From assembly GCF_013409595.1 (NCBI RefSeq), contig NZ_JACCBD010000001.1, positions 3,472,001-3,536,000 on the forward strand: DNA of 64,000 nt. The letters run 5' to 3'. Under the pieces are notes generated by a model. That model saw only the letters and a list, made by a program, of their open reading frames with translations. It was not told the DNA's origin and searched no databases. This DNA comes from Leucobacter aridicollis (lineage in GTDB: Bacteria > Actinomycetota > Actinomycetes > Actinomycetales > Microbacteriaceae). Positions 1 to 8,803 of this stretch are shown here, one piece after another. Each line of letters starts with the position of its first letter. Positions within the stretch are counted from its first letter, which is position 1. Position numbers and translations under genes: made by a program.

Positions 1-65
1 GGGGCCAGAAGAACATTTGCGTGGGGGAGGAGGCAGCCTCGCGCCGCCCGACCCCGTCTCGCGGG

Positions 66-1133
66 CTAGGCGCCTGCGATGAAAGCTTCGAGCTCCGCAC
101 GCGCCTCGTCGTCGGGCTTCTGCACGGGCGGCGACTTCATGAAGTAGGCCGACGCCGCCTCGACGGGCCCGCCGTGGCCGCGGTCGAGCGCGACCTTCGC
201 GGTGCGGATCGCGTCGATCATCGTGCCTGCGGAGTTGGGGGAGTCCCACACTTCAAGCTTGTACTCGAGCATCATCGGCACGTCGCCGAAGCCGCGGCCC
301 TCCAGCCGAACGAACGCGAACTTACGATCCTCAAGCCACGGCACGTGGTCGCTCGGCCCGACGTGCACGTCTTCGGCAGGAAGGTCCGCCTCGATGTTCG
401 AGGTGACTGCCTGCGTCTTCGAGATCTTCTTCGAGTGCAGTCGGCTGCGCTCGAGCATGTTCTTGAAGTCCATGTTGCCGCCGACGTTGAGCTGGTAGGT
501 GTGGTCGAGCGCGATGCCACGGCTCTCCAGCAGCCGGGCGAGCACGCGGTGCGTGATCGTCGCGCCGACCTGGCTCTTGATGTCGTCGCCGACGATGGGC
601 AGACCGGCTTCGGTGAACTTGGCGGCCCACTCGGGGTCGCTCGCGACGAAGACGGGGATCGCGTTGACGAACGCGACGCCAGCCTCAAGGGCGGCCTGCG
701 CGTAGAACTTCACGGCCTCCTCGCTGCCGACTGGCAGGTAGCACGCGAGCACCTCGGCGCCGGAGTCGCGCAGCACCTGAGCGACGTCGACGGGCGTCGC
801 AGTCGACTCGACGACCTCGTCGCGGTAGTACATGCCGAGACCGTCGTAGGTCGGAGCGCGGAGTACCTCAAGGCCGATGTGGGGCACGTCCGAGAACTTG
901 ATGGTGTTGTTGCGGCCGGCCCAGATCGCCTCGGAGAGGTCCGTGCCAACCTTTTCTGCGTCGACGTCGAACGCCGCAACGAACTCGAGATCGGACACGT
1001 GGTATCCGCCGAGGCGAACGTGCATGAGCCCGGGAACCTCTGCGTCGTCTGCGGCGTCGCGGTAGTACTCGACACCCTGCACGAGCGAGCTCACGCAGTT
1101 TCCAATTCCCGCGAGGGCGACCTTCACACTCAT
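66..1133 (-). CDS. ino1: Inositol-3-phosphate synthase
   Basis: 355-residue protein starting [13 protein letters not shown], with the N-terminal glycine-rich NAD-binding turn ([12 protein letters not shown]) and conserved stretches [15 protein letters not shown] and [16 protein letters not shown] of actinobacterial myo-inositol-3-phosphate synthases. It converts glucose-6-phosphate to 1D-myo-inositol-3-phosphate in the cytosol, feeding phosphatidylinositol and mycothiol synthesis. Length fits the compact actinobacterial class. It lies downstream of an MshB-like deacetylase on the same strand but has its own candidate promoter in the 100-bp gap, so it is probably transcribed separately. The ATG at 1133 has only a weak purine-rich upstream site. 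Family assignment is confident. Confidence 0.95.
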   Translation of the reverse strand: MSVKVALAGIGNCVSSLVQGVEYYRDAADDAEVPGLMHVRLGGYHVSDLEFVAAFDVDAEKVGTDLSEAIWAGRNNTIKFSDVPHIGLEVLRAPTYDGLGMYYRDEVVESTATPVDVAQVLRDSGAEVLACYLPVGSEEAVKFYAQAALEAGVAFVNAIPVFVASDPEWAAKFTEAGLPIVGDDIKSQVGATITHRVLARLLESRGIALDHTYQLNVGGNMDFKNMLERSRLHSKKISKTQAVTSNIEADLPAEDVHVGPSDHVPWLEDRKFAFVRLEGRGFGDVPMMLEYKLEVWDSPNSAGTMIDAIRTAKVALDRGHGGPVEAASAYFMKSPPVQKPDDEARAELEAFIAGA

Positions 1134-1180
1134 CGAAACCCCATATTTCTCTCTCCGGCGGCCAATAGGCCCAACCGTCT

Positions 1181-1208
1181 AGTGTAATCGCCCAGGCTGG
1201 GCGTTGAA
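1181..1208 (-). promoter_or_regulatory. Candidate ino1 promoter with palindrome in the spacer
   Basis: On the minus strand TTCAAC (1208-1203) is followed after 16 bases by TACACT (1186-1181), a good actinobacterial -10. The spacer carries the inverted repeat CGCCCA-ggc-TGGGCG (1189-1203), a plausible repressor site between -35 and -10. Predicted start is about 40 bases upstream of the ino1 ATG. Sequence-based inference only. Confidence 0.4.
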
Positions 1209-1233
1209 CCTATGCCGCCAGTGGCGGAGGCGG

Positions 1234-2022
1234 CTACCCCGCGGGTCGGAGGCGGAACGCCTCGACCGAGGAGATCGCCTGGCGCTGCCCGCCGACATGG
1301 ACAATCTCGTCACCATCGACGGTGAGCTGAGTCGCGTAGGCCCGGAGGGCGACCACCTTCCGGCCGAGCCATGGCGTCACGTCGTACGCCTCCGGGGCAT
1401 CACCATCGTCGGCCGCCGCTCGCTCGTCGACCTCGGCTCCGTCGCTCACGATCTCCCAGAATGGCAGATCGAGCGCAACGGCAACGGCCCTGGCGATCCG
1501 GTGCGCGTGGACATGGTCCGGGTGGCCGTAGCCGCCCCCGTCGTCATAGCTCACGATCGCACCAGCGCCCGCCTCGTTGGCCGCGGCAAAGAGATCGTTC
1601 AACGACTCGACCGCTGGCACGACCGTGAGCGCGTCCACGGTGGCGTCTGCACTGGGACCGGCCTGTCCGGACGCGAGCCACTCCATGCCCGAGTCCTCGT
1701 AGATCGTCGGCTGGAGGCCCTCGGCCCTGGCCGGGGGAACCCCGAGAAACGCGTGGCGTTCCACCCCGAGCATCGCGAGCGCGGCCGACAGTTCGGCCTG
1801 GCGGTGCGGCGCGAGCCCGTCGGTACCAGCGAGGTGCGCGAGCGGGCCGTCAACGACCTCCCCACGCTCACCACGGGTGAGCGTGACAACCAGGGGCTCC
1901 CGGCCGGCCTCAGACAGGGCGGCGAGCGTGCCTCCCGTCGTGATCGTCTCGTCGTCTGGGTGGGCGTGCACGAACATCACGCGCGTCGCACCCGAAAACC
2001 AGCTTGCAGGATCTGTACTCAC
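1234..2022 (-). CDS. mshB: PIG-L family deacetylase, MshB-like
   Basis: 262 residues with both zinc-binding motifs of the PIG-L/LmbE family: AHPDDE near residue 20 and GGGYGHPDHVHAH near residue 165. The context of the second motif (SYDDGGGYGHPDHV) resembles MshB, which deacetylates GlcNAc-inositol in mycothiol synthesis; other PIG-L deacetylases remain possible. Start is GTG at 2022, 7 bases after the pcnA stop, so it is probably translated from a pcnA-mshB transcript. ino1, which makes the inositol precursor, lies just downstream, which fits a mycothiol role. No signal peptide, so cytosolic. Confidence 0.7.
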   Translation of the reverse strand: MSTDPASWFSGATRVMFVHAHPDDETITTGGTLAALSEAGREPLVVTLTRGERGEVVDGPLAHLAGTDGLAPHRQAELSAALAMLGVERHAFLGVPPARAEGLQPTIYEDSGMEWLASGQAGPSADATVDALTVVPAVESLNDLFAAANEAGAGAIVSYDDGGGYGHPDHVHAHRIARAVAVALDLPFWEIVSDGAEVDERAAADDGDAPEAYDVTPWLGRKVVALRAYATQLTVDGDEIVHVGGQRQAISSVEAFRLRPAG

Positions 2023-2029
2023 GGTAGCC

Positions 2030-3511
2030 CTAACTCTCGTCGGCGGCGGTCTGTTCCCGATACCAGGAAATCAGTCGCTCGGCCGCCGCCTCTTCGCCAA
2101 TCATGCCCTCGTCGAGGCGAAGCTCGAGGAGGTAGGAGTAGGCGCGACCGACGAGGGGGCCGGGCGGGATGTCGAGCAGGCGCATGATCGCCGCGCCATC
2201 GAGCTCCGGCCGCACAGCCGCGAGCTGCTCCTCCTCTGCAAGCTCCGCGATGCGTCGCTCGATGTCGTCGTACGCGTGCTCCAGTCGCTCGGCCTTGCGC
2301 CGGTTCCGCGTTGTGACATCCGCGCGGGTCAGGATGTGCAGCTGCTCGAGCTCGCCGCCCGCGTCCCTGACATACCGGCGCACGGCCGAATCCGTCCACT
2401 GCTGGTCGCTGTAGCCGAAGAACCGCAGATGCAGCTCGACGAGCCGCGCGACCCGCTTAATCGTCATGTTGTCGAAGCGGAGTTCACGCAACCGCTTGCG
2501 CGTCATTTTCGCGCCGACCATGTCGTGGTGGTGGAATGTGACGCCGCCATGCTCGAATCGCCTCGTTGCCGGCTTGCCGATGTCGTGCAGCAGGGCGGCG
2601 AGCCGCACGATGAGATCTGGCGCAAACTCCTCGGCAGCGCCGCTCGGGTGGCGGGACTGCTCAAGCTCGATCGCCTGACGCAACACGGTCAAGCTGTGCT
2701 CGTAGACGTCCTTGTGCCGCCCATGATCGTCCTGCGTCGTGACGAGCGCAACGAGCTCGGGGAGGAACCGCGCCGCGAGGCCGGTGTCGACGAGCAGCCG
2801 GATCCCCGGGATCGGATCGGCCGTGAGCAGCAGCTTTGTGAACTCGTCGCGCACGCGCTCCGCCGAAATGATGTCGAGCCTGTCAGCGAAGCGCACCATC
2901 GCCGCCTCTGTCTCCTCGGCAACCTCGAAGCCGAGCTGCGATGCGAACCTCGCCGCGCGCAGCATCCGGAGCGGGTCATCAGTGAAGGAGGCCTCTGCCG
3001 AGGCGGGAGTGACGATGCGCCCGGCCACAAGATCTTCGACGCCACCCGAGACGTCGACGAGTCGAAGCTCAGGAAGCATCAGCGCGAGCGCGTTGATCGT
3101 GAAGTCGCGCCGGACAAGGTCGCCGTCGATGGTGTCGCCAAAGCTCACCTCGGGTTTGCGCGAGTCATCGCGGTAGGTTTCGGCCCGATACGTGGTGATC
3201 TCCACCTGTTCGCCAAAGATCTGCGCGGCGATCGTGCCGAAGTCTCGGCCGATATCCCAGATGTTCTTCGTGAGGGTTTCGAGGATAGCTCGCGTCTGGT
3301 CCGGGCGTGCCGACGTCGTGAAGTCGAGGTCGGTGACGCGACGACCGAGCATCGCATCACGCACGGGACCGCCAACGAGCGCGAACTCAAACCCTGCCTC
3401 CGCGAACGCAGCCGCCAGGGTCGCCACGGGCCGCGACTCGGCGATACGGCGGAGTTCGGTCATAGATTCGGCAAGAGAAAGCACCCACTCAGGGTACCGG
3501 TGCGCAGACAT
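2030..3511 (-). CDS. pcnA: CCA-adding tRNA nucleotidyltransferase
   Basis: About 493 residues. The N-terminal nucleotidyltransferase domain has the signature LVGGPVRDAMLGRRVTDLDF and the downstream RRDFTINALAL motif; the C-terminal half carries an HD-type domain (LLHDIGKPATR, then FHHHDMVGAK). It adds or repairs the 3' CCA of tRNAs, which matters here because the tRNA genes in the window do not encode CCA. The frame stays open far upstream antisense to the next gene, but homology begins at the MSAHRYPEW start (ATG 3511); an ATG at 3529 would overlap the divergent neighbour's start. Conserved actinobacterial neighbour of the gene at 3528. Confidence 0.92.
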   Translation of the reverse strand: MSAHRYPEWVLSLAESMTELRRIAESRPVATLAAAFAEAGFEFALVGGPVRDAMLGRRVTDLDFTTSARPDQTRAILETLTKNIWDIGRDFGTIAAQIFGEQVEITTYRAETYRDDSRKPEVSFGDTIDGDLVRRDFTINALALMLPELRLVDVSGGVEDLVAGRIVTPASAEASFTDDPLRMLRAARFASQLGFEVAEETEAAMVRFADRLDIISAERVRDEFTKLLLTADPIPGIRLLVDTGLAARFLPELVALVTTQDDHGRHKDVYEHSLTVLRQAIELEQSRHPSGAAEEFAPDLIVRLAALLHDIGKPATRRFEHGGVTFHHHDMVGAKMTRKRLRELRFDNMTIKRVARLVELHLRFFGYSDQQWTDSAVRRYVRDAGGELEQLHILTRADVTTRNRRKAERLEHAYDDIERRIAELAEEEQLAAVRPELDGAAIMRLLDIPPGPLVGRAYSYLLELRLDEGMIGEEAAAERLISWYREQTAADES

Positions 3512-3514
3512 CTC

Positions 3515-3530
3515 TACACTTACACTCATG
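3515..3530 (+). promoter_or_regulatory. Candidate leaderless promoter -10 for the DUF6049-like gene
   Basis: Two tandem TACACT hexamers (3515-3520 and 3521-3526) precede the ATG at 3528. The first places transcription start almost exactly on the A of the start codon, and no Shine-Dalgarno sequence is visible, so a leaderless mRNA is likely. Confidence 0.4.
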
Positions 3531-5855
3531 CGAGTACTCCGCCGACCGAGAGCATTAACCGCTGCGCTGATCGCCGGTGCGCTGCTCGCGGGCGGCGCAC
3601 CGGGAGCCCTCGCAGTTGTCGCCGAGCGCTCGGCGGAGACGCCGGTCGGGGGCCAGTCCGACGGCGACGCACGCACCGACGAACCGGGTCTTGAGCTCGT
3701 CGTTGCTCCGGAAACGCCAATCGTCGACAGCGGCGCAACCGAGGTGAAGTTCACCGTGTTGCTGCGCAACGCCGGTGAGCTGAGTGCCCCCGAGGGCTCG
3801 GTCGAGCTCGCCATCGGCGACCGCCTCACGGGGAGCTCGGCAATCCCGCGGCCCGAGGAGCTCGCGGCCACGGCCGACGCGCCACCGCTCGACGACGACG
3901 CCGACGCGTCGAGCGAGAAGACTGACGGGGGTGGGCAGGGGGCCGACGCTGCCGCCGAGAGCGCTGCACCGTTGCGCACGGTGCTTGCGACGGCCGCCAT
4001 CGACGCCATCGCCGGAGGTAAGGAGCAGACGGCGACCGTCACCGTGCCGCTCTCGGATATCCCCGCGTTCACCCCGACCACGCACGGCGTCTACCCCGTC
4101 TACGCAACCTACCGCGCGAGCGATTCCGGCGCCGCCGCGAGCCTGTCGGCGTTCACCCCGATCGTGTGGAGCGGTCCGCACCAGGCCGACGCGGCCGTCG
4201 ACCTCACCTCGATTGTCCCGCTCACGCTGTCAACCAAGGTGCAATCGCTGCCGACTCGAGCGCAGCTCGGCAGCGAGACCCCACGCCTCGAAGAGCTCGT
4301 CGACTTTGCCACGCGCACGCAGTCGGTGCTCGCGATCGATCCGCGGTACGTCGCTGCCGTTCGCGCCTACGGCACCGAGGCGCCACAGGCCGCTCGGGAT
4401 CTCGTCGCTCGGCTCGAGTCGACCGCGCTGCCAAACTTCATGCTGCAGTTCGGCGACGCGGATCCCGCCGCGCAGGCCGCGATGGGCGCGACCGAACTGC
4501 TCGGGCCAAACGGTTTCGAATTCGTCACGCGGTTTGGTGCGTGGGAGCCAGATCCTGAACCCGAGGCCCCGGGTGACGCTCCCGAGGCGAGCGGCGGGGC
4601 AGCCGGAGCGCACCGGGCAGCGAGCACCGCTACGACGCCGGGCACGACCGCTGATGACGCGGACGACGCCGGCGCGGAGGGCGACACGACTGACCCCGCG
4701 GACGCGGACGATGCCGGGGCGGACAACACCGATCCTGATCCAGAGGAGCGCGGCGCCGTCCCCACCGACGAGGCGCTCACCGCCTGGCCGGGCGGTCTCG
4801 CCGGGGCCTGGCCCGGGCCGGGCCAGGCCGATTCCCGCACGCTCACCCTGCTGCGCGAGGCCGCGCTCGACTTCACCGTGCTGCGCTCCGACAACGTGAC
4901 ACTCACGGGCGGACCGCGAGCCGCACTCGGCGACGCCGGCACTGCGCTCGTCACAGACGCCGAGCTAGACGCCGCCGTCCAGCTTGCACTGGCGGGGGAG
5001 ACCGAGGCCGAGCGTGCGCTGGGCGCCGCCGGCGCAGCCGCCAGGCTCGCCCTCGCCGCCGACGCCGACGTCGCGGGCCTCGTGCTCGGCGTCGACCGCG
5101 GCGGCGCGGCGACGAACGAGCGCCCCGAGCGCGTCATCTCGGAGCTCACCACGCAGCGGTGGATCAAGCCGGTGGCGCACACCGCTCAGGCCGCAGGCAA
5201 CGCCCGACTGAAGCCAGGCACAGCGGCCGAAGAGCGTGTCGAACTGCTCGCCGAGGCGGTCGGCAATGAACCCACCGTGCTCGAGGCGCGCGCCACACTC
5301 GTCAACCCCGAGTACCTCGACAGCTACCAGCGCATGCGCCTCCTCACGCTATTCGCCACCCGGTACTCCGGCCCCGATGCCGACTTCGCGGACACCGCCA
5401 CGCAATTCGCGAAGCGCGATGCCGAACTCCACGACGGCGTGAGGCTCGTCGGGACGAAACGCGCCCAGCTCGTGGGAGGTTCGACGAAGATCCCGATCCA
5501 GCTGCGCAACTCCCTCCCGTTCGACGCCGTCGTCACCCTCGAGGTTTCCCCGACCTCCGCCGCGCTCCGACTGCCGGAACGCACGTTCCACGACATCCTG
5601 CTGCCTGAGGATTCGAGCGAACGCGTGCTCGTTCCGGCGACGAGCCGTGTCTCCTCGGGCGACTCGGCGCTACTGCTCTCGGTGACGAGCGCCGACGGCG
5701 AATACACGGCGTCCACTGGGCGGCTGGAGGTCACCATCAGCAGCGCGGTCGAGACCGTCGCGATCGCGCTGCTCGGGACCGCAGCGGCGCTGCTCTTTGG
5801 CTTTGGTATCTGGCGGAGCATCCGCAGACGGCGCACACTCAGCGCTGGGGAATAG
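3528..5855 (+). CDS. Large secreted membrane-anchored envelope protein (DUF6049-like)
   Basis: 775 residues: basic N-terminus plus hydrophobic signal segment (residues about 10-30), a long Ala/Asp/Glu-rich extracytoplasmic region, and one C-terminal membrane helix (VAIALLGTAAALLFGFGIW) followed by RSIRRRR. A low-complexity acidic Asp/Ala/Thr/Gly insert lies around residues 345-405. Position beside pcnA matches the actinobacterial DUF6049 family (Rv3909 position), whose members usually sit immediately upstream of the lipid II flippase gene murJ. Here trxB follows after 59 bases and murJ is absent. Molecular function is unknown; a cell-envelope role is inferred from topology and usual partners. 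Confidence 0.65.
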   Translation: MRVLRRPRALTAALIAGALLAGGAPGALAVVAERSAETPVGGQSDGDARTDEPGLELVVAPETPIVDSGATEVKFTVLLRNAGELSAPEGSVELAIGDRLTGSSAIPRPEELAATADAPPLDDDADASSEKTDGGGQGADAAAESAAPLRTVLATAAIDAIAGGKEQTATVTVPLSDIPAFTPTTHGVYPVYATYRASDSGAAASLSAFTPIVWSGPHQADAAVDLTSIVPLTLSTKVQSLPTRAQLGSETPRLEELVDFATRTQSVLAIDPRYVAAVRAYGTEAPQAARDLVARLESTALPNFMLQFGDADPAAQAAMGATELLGPNGFEFVTRFGAWEPDPEPEAPGDAPEASGGAAGAHRAASTATTPGTTADDADDAGAEGDTTDPADADDAGADNTDPDPEERGAVPTDEALTAWPGGLAGAWPGPGQADSRTLTLLREAALDFTVLRSDNVTLTGGPRAALGDAGTALVTDAELDAAVQLALAGETEAERALGAAGAAARLALAADADVAGLVLGVDRGGAATNERPERVISELTTQRWIKPVAHTAQAAGNARLKPGTAAEERVELLAEAVGNEPTVLEARATLVNPEYLDSYQRMRLLTLFATRYSGPDADFADTATQFAKRDAELHDGVRLVGTKRAQLVGGSTKIPIQLRNSLPFDAVVTLEVSPTSAALRLPERTFHDILLPEDSSERVLVPATSRVSSGDSALLLSVTSADGEYTASTGRLEVTISSAVETVAIALLGTAAALLFGFGIWRSIRRRRTLSAGE

Positions 5856-5914
5856 TGCGCCTTTAGGATGGGTTGTACCGCCTATCAGCCACACGGCACA
5901 GCATAAGGAGAATC

Positions 5915-6868
5915 ATGCGCGAGGTCATCATTATCGGCTCGGGCCCTGCCGGGTTTACTGCAGCTATCTACGCTGCGCGAGCTGAACTCTCGCCGCAGCT
6001 GTTCGCGAGCCAGGTGAGCATGGGTGGCGAGCTCATGAACACGACCGAGGTGGAGAACTTCCCCGGCTTCCCCGAGGGCATCCAGGGCCCCGATCTCATG
6101 CAGAAGATGCAGGAGCAGGCAGAGCGCTTCGGCACCGAGGTCGTCTACGACGACATCACTGAGGTGGACTTCTCCGGCGAGATCAAGCGCGTTACCGACA
6201 CAACAGGCACCGTACACGAGGCGCGATCGATCATCTTCGCGACAGGCTCGGCCTACCGCAAGCTTGGCGTTGAGGGCGAAGAGCGCCTCTCAGGCCACGG
6301 TGTTTCGTGGTGCGCGACGTGCGACGGCTTCTTCTTCCGCGACAAGACGATCGCGGTTGTCGGCGGCGGCGATTCCGCGATGGAGGAGGCAACGTTCCTC
6401 ACCCGCTTCGCGAAGAAGGTCTACGTGATTCACCGCCGCGACTCGCTCAAGGCATCGAAGATCATGCAGCAGCGCGCGTTCGACAACGAGAAGATCGAGT
6501 TCATCTGGAACTCCGAGGTCACCGGGATCCACGGCGACGCGTCGGCCGACCGCCTCAGCCTCCGCAACACCGTCGACGGTTCGGTCAGCGAGCTGCCCAT
6601 TGAGGGCCTGTTCGTCGCCGTCGGCAACGACCCGCGGACGCACCTCGTGCACGGCAAGCTCGACCTCACCGAGGACGGCACCATTGCCGTCGAGGGGCGC
6701 ACGTCGCTCACGTCGGTTCCGGGAGTCTTCGCGGCCGGCGACGTCATCGACCCGAGCTACCGCCAGGCCGTCACCGCCGCAGCCTCCGGTACTGTCGCTG
6801 CGCTCGACGCAGAGCGCTACCTCGCCTCCGTCGAGGACGCGCTCGCGTCCGCCGCGGTCGCAGGCTAA
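5915..6868 (+). CDS. trxB: Thioredoxin-disulfide reductase
   Basis: 317 residues. FAD-binding GSGPAG (residues 8-13), redox centre WCATCDGFF with Cys133 and Cys136, NADPH-binding VGGGDSAMEE around residue 150, and the C-terminal FAD motif GVFAAGDV. It transfers electrons from NADPH to thioredoxin. The start is set by AAGGAG at 5905-5910 upstream of ATG 5915; the open frame extends 14 codons upstream without support. trxA follows after 29 bases with its own ribosome site, so the two form an operon. Confidence 0.97.
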   Translation: MREVIIIGSGPAGFTAAIYAARAELSPQLFASQVSMGGELMNTTEVENFPGFPEGIQGPDLMQKMQEQAERFGTEVVYDDITEVDFSGEIKRVTDTTGTVHEARSIIFATGSAYRKLGVEGEERLSGHGVSWCATCDGFFFRDKTIAVVGGGDSAMEEATFLTRFAKKVYVIHRRDSLKASKIMQQRAFDNEKIEFIWNSEVTGIHGDASADRLSLRNTVDGSVSELPIEGLFVAVGNDPRTHLVHGKLDLTEDGTIAVEGRTSLTSVPGVFAAGDVIDPSYRQAVTAAASGTVAALDAERYLASVEDALASAAVAG

Positions 6869-6897
6869 CGAGCCATCACAGCAGAAGGAGTTTCACC

Positions 6898-7221
6898 ATG
6901 AACGAGCCAATCAACGTTGACGAGCAGACCTTCGAGAAGGTCGTGCTTCAGAGCGAGGTCCCCGTCCTCGTCGATTTCTGGGCCGCCTGGTGCGGGCCGT
7001 GCCGCGCCGTCGCCCCGGTGCTCGCCGAGATCGCGCAGGAGCAGGAGGGCAAGCTCCTCATCGCCAAGCTCAACGTCGACGAGAACCCGGCGCTCGCCGC
7101 GCAGTACCGCATCACCTCGATCCCCGCGATGAAGGTGTTCCAGGGCGGCAAAGAGGTGCACGAGATCATCGGCGCAATGCCCAAGCAGATGATTGAGAAC
7201 GAGCTGACCGGCATCATCTAG
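6898..7221 (+). CDS. trxA: Thioredoxin
   Basis: 107 residues with the canonical WCGPC centre (Cys32, Cys35), the buried Asp in VLVDFWAAW, and the cis-proline loop SIPAMKVF (family consensus IPT; here IPA). It is the general cytosolic protein disulfide reductant, recharged by the upstream TrxB. AGAAGGAG precedes the ATG. A strong hairpin terminator follows the stop. In many actinobacteria a peptidoglycan amidase gene (cwlM) comes next; here it does not. Confidence 0.97.
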   Translation: MNEPINVDEQTFEKVVLQSEVPVLVDFWAAWCGPCRAVAPVLAEIAQEQEGKLLIAKLNVDENPALAAQYRITSIPAMKVFQGGKEVHEIIGAMPKQMIENELTGII

Positions 7222-7231
7222 GTCAGGGCTC

Positions 7232-7280
7232 ACGGCTGAGGCCCCCGGATCGCGTTGCGCGGTCCGGGGGCCTCAGCCGT
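7232..7280. terminator. Strong bidirectional hairpin between trxA and the convergent gene
   Basis: Perfect 18-bp inverted repeat (7232-7249 with 7263-7280, arm ACGGCTGAGGCCCCCGGA) with an inner CGCG-ttg-CGCG extension. No long T-tract, as is common in actinobacteria. It lies between convergent genes. Confidence 0.8.
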
Positions 7281-7297
7281 ATGCGGTGGCGTTGATG

Positions 7298-7756
7298 CTA
7301 CTGCTCGGTCGTCGCGGCCTCGGCGAATGCCGCCAGCCGATCGAGGGACGCGCGGAGGGTCTCCGGAGTGTTCGCGCGGGCTCGATCGAATCGGGCCGGA
7401 TCGGTGAGTGCCGTCCAGTCGTAGCTGTGGCGCACGAGGGAACCGCCGGTCGTCGGTTCGAGCTCCCAGCGCCAGAGGTGCCCGGGCGGGGTCTCGCCGA
7501 CGGGGGAGGGCCGCCACGCGATGCGGCGCCCCTCCTCGAATTCCACGACGTGGTTCTCCCGGACGCGATCGCCGACGTTGGTCATGACGAAGACATCGCC
7601 CGCCTCGTGGACTCGCTGCCCCGGTGCCGCGCTGGAGAGGTTATTGTTCCCGTCCCACTTCGGCTGCACCGCAGGGTCGGCGATGAACTCGAAGAGCGTC
7701 TCGGGCGGCGCGGCGATGAACCTTGTCGCCGAAATGTATCGTTCTGAGTCTTCCAT
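7298..7756 (-). CDS. SRPBCC (START-like) family protein
   Basis: About 152 residues with the SRPBCC pattern: ISATRFIAAPPETLFEFIADP at the N-terminus, a central WRWELEP strand, and a C-terminal helix (TPETLRASLDRLAAFAE). These small alpha/beta helix-grip proteins bind hydrophobic ligands; the ligand cannot be told. ATG 7756 gives the usual family start; a TTG four codons upstream (7768) is possible. It is convergent with trxA and lies 51 bases downstream of parB on the same strand. Confidence 0.75.
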   Translation of the reverse strand: MEDSERYISATRFIAAPPETLFEFIADPAVQPKWDGNNNLSSAAPGQRVHEAGDVFVMTNVGDRVRENHVVEFEEGRRIAWRPSPVGETPPGHLWRWELEPTTGGSLVRHSYDWTALTDPARFDRARANTPETLRASLDRLAAFAEAATTEQ

Positions 7757-7819
7757 GGGCTCAGTCAAACATCCCCGGCTGCGTGAATCCTCAGTCCGCC
7801 CGCGATCGCGGAGTCCTGG

Positions 7820-8803
7820 CTAGTTGAAGCCCGGATCCCCCAGTTCCTCGAGGATGCGCTTGAGGTCGGCGATTGTCGCGAACTCGATCGCGATCTGGCC
7901 CTTCTTGGCGCCAAGCTTGACTGAGACTCGCGTATCGAAGCGATCGCCGAGCCTGTCGGCGATCTCGCTGAGCTGCGCCTGCACCCCACCGGGTCGAGCC
8001 TTCGGCGTCCGCTGCTTGGGGGTCTCGCTCGCGATCGCCTCCGCGGCACGCACTGAGAGGCCCTCGTTGACGATGCGATCAGACAGCGACTGCATCGCCT
8101 GCACGTTCCCGTCGAGCGCGAGGATCGCGCGCGCGTGACCTGCAGACAGGACGCCGGCGGCGACTCGGGTCTGCACGGGCTCGGGGAGCTTCAGGAGACG
8201 AATTGTGTTCGAGATCTGCGGGCGGGAGCGCCCGATGCGCTCCGCGAGCTGCTCCTGGGTGATGCCAAAGTCGGCGAGCAGCTGCTGGTAGGCGGAGGCC
8301 TCTTCGAGCGGGTTCAGCTGCGCACGGTGCAGGTTCTCAAGCAACGCGTCGCGCAGCATGTGCTCGTCGGCCGTTGAGCGAACGATTGCCGGAATCGTGT
8401 CGCGGCCAGCTCGCTTGGACGCGCGGAGCCGTCGCTCGCCCATGATGAGCTCGTACTTCGCGCCCGAGCGCGGCTTCGGCGAGATCTCACGCACCACGAT
8501 CGGCTGAAAGACGCCAAACTCGCGCACCGAGTGGGTGAGCTCCTCGAGCGCTTCCTCATCGAACTCAGTTCGCGGCTGGAGCTTGTTGGGAACGATATCC
8601 GTGACGCTGAGCGAACGCAGCTCCGCACCGGGGACATCGACGAGCGAGGCCTCCTGCTCCGCGGCCTCCGCGTTCGCTGCAGCAGCCGCTGCCGCGCCGG
8701 CCGCGGGGAAGAACACGTCAACGGGCCGCTCGCCCTCGGAGGGGGACTGCGGAATCAGAGCGCCAATGCCGCGGCCCAGGCCACTCCGCTTCTTCGCTGT
8801 CAT
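7820..8803 (-). CDS. parB: Chromosome partitioning protein ParB
   Basis: 327 residues. Basic N-terminus (MTAKKRSGLGRGIGALIP, the usual ParA-stimulating region), an Ala-rich linker, the CTP-binding ParB/Spo0J domain with MGERRLRASKRAG, a helix-turn-helix (ITQEQLAERIGRSRPQISN) that reads parS, and a C-terminal dimerisation segment. It loads on parS as a CTP-dependent clamp and organises origin segregation and SMC loading. ATGA overlap with parA shows translational coupling. Four parS sites are visible in the window. Confidence 0.97.
   Translation of the reverse strand: MTAKKRSGLGRGIGALIPQSPSEGERPVDVFFPAAGAAAAAAANAEAAEQEASLVDVPGAELRSLSVTDIVPNKLQPRTEFDEEALEELTHSVREFGVFQPIVVREISPKPRSGAKYELIMGERRLRASKRAGRDTIPAIVRSTADEHMLRDALLENLHRAQLNPLEEASAYQQLLADFGITQEQLAERIGRSRPQISNTIRLLKLPEPVQTRVAAGVLSAGHARAILALDGNVQAMQSLSDRIVNEGLSVRAAEAIASETPKQRTPKARPGGVQAQLSEIADRLGDRFDTRVSVKLGAKKGQIAIEFATIADLKRILEELGDPGFN

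Noticed and set aside
21..1187. Long open frame on the plus strand opposite ino1
   Set aside because: Antisense shadow of a well-supported gene; Arg/Val/Asp-rich composition typical of GC-rich reverse frames, no motif.
1877..3694. 605-codon plus-strand frame opposite mshB and pcnA
   Set aside because: Spans two confirmed minus-strand genes and has no recognisable domain.
3512..4081. Extended N-terminus of pcnA across the divergent gene
   Set aside because: The extra residues are low-complexity Ser/Ala antisense of the DUF6049-like gene; homology begins near 3511.
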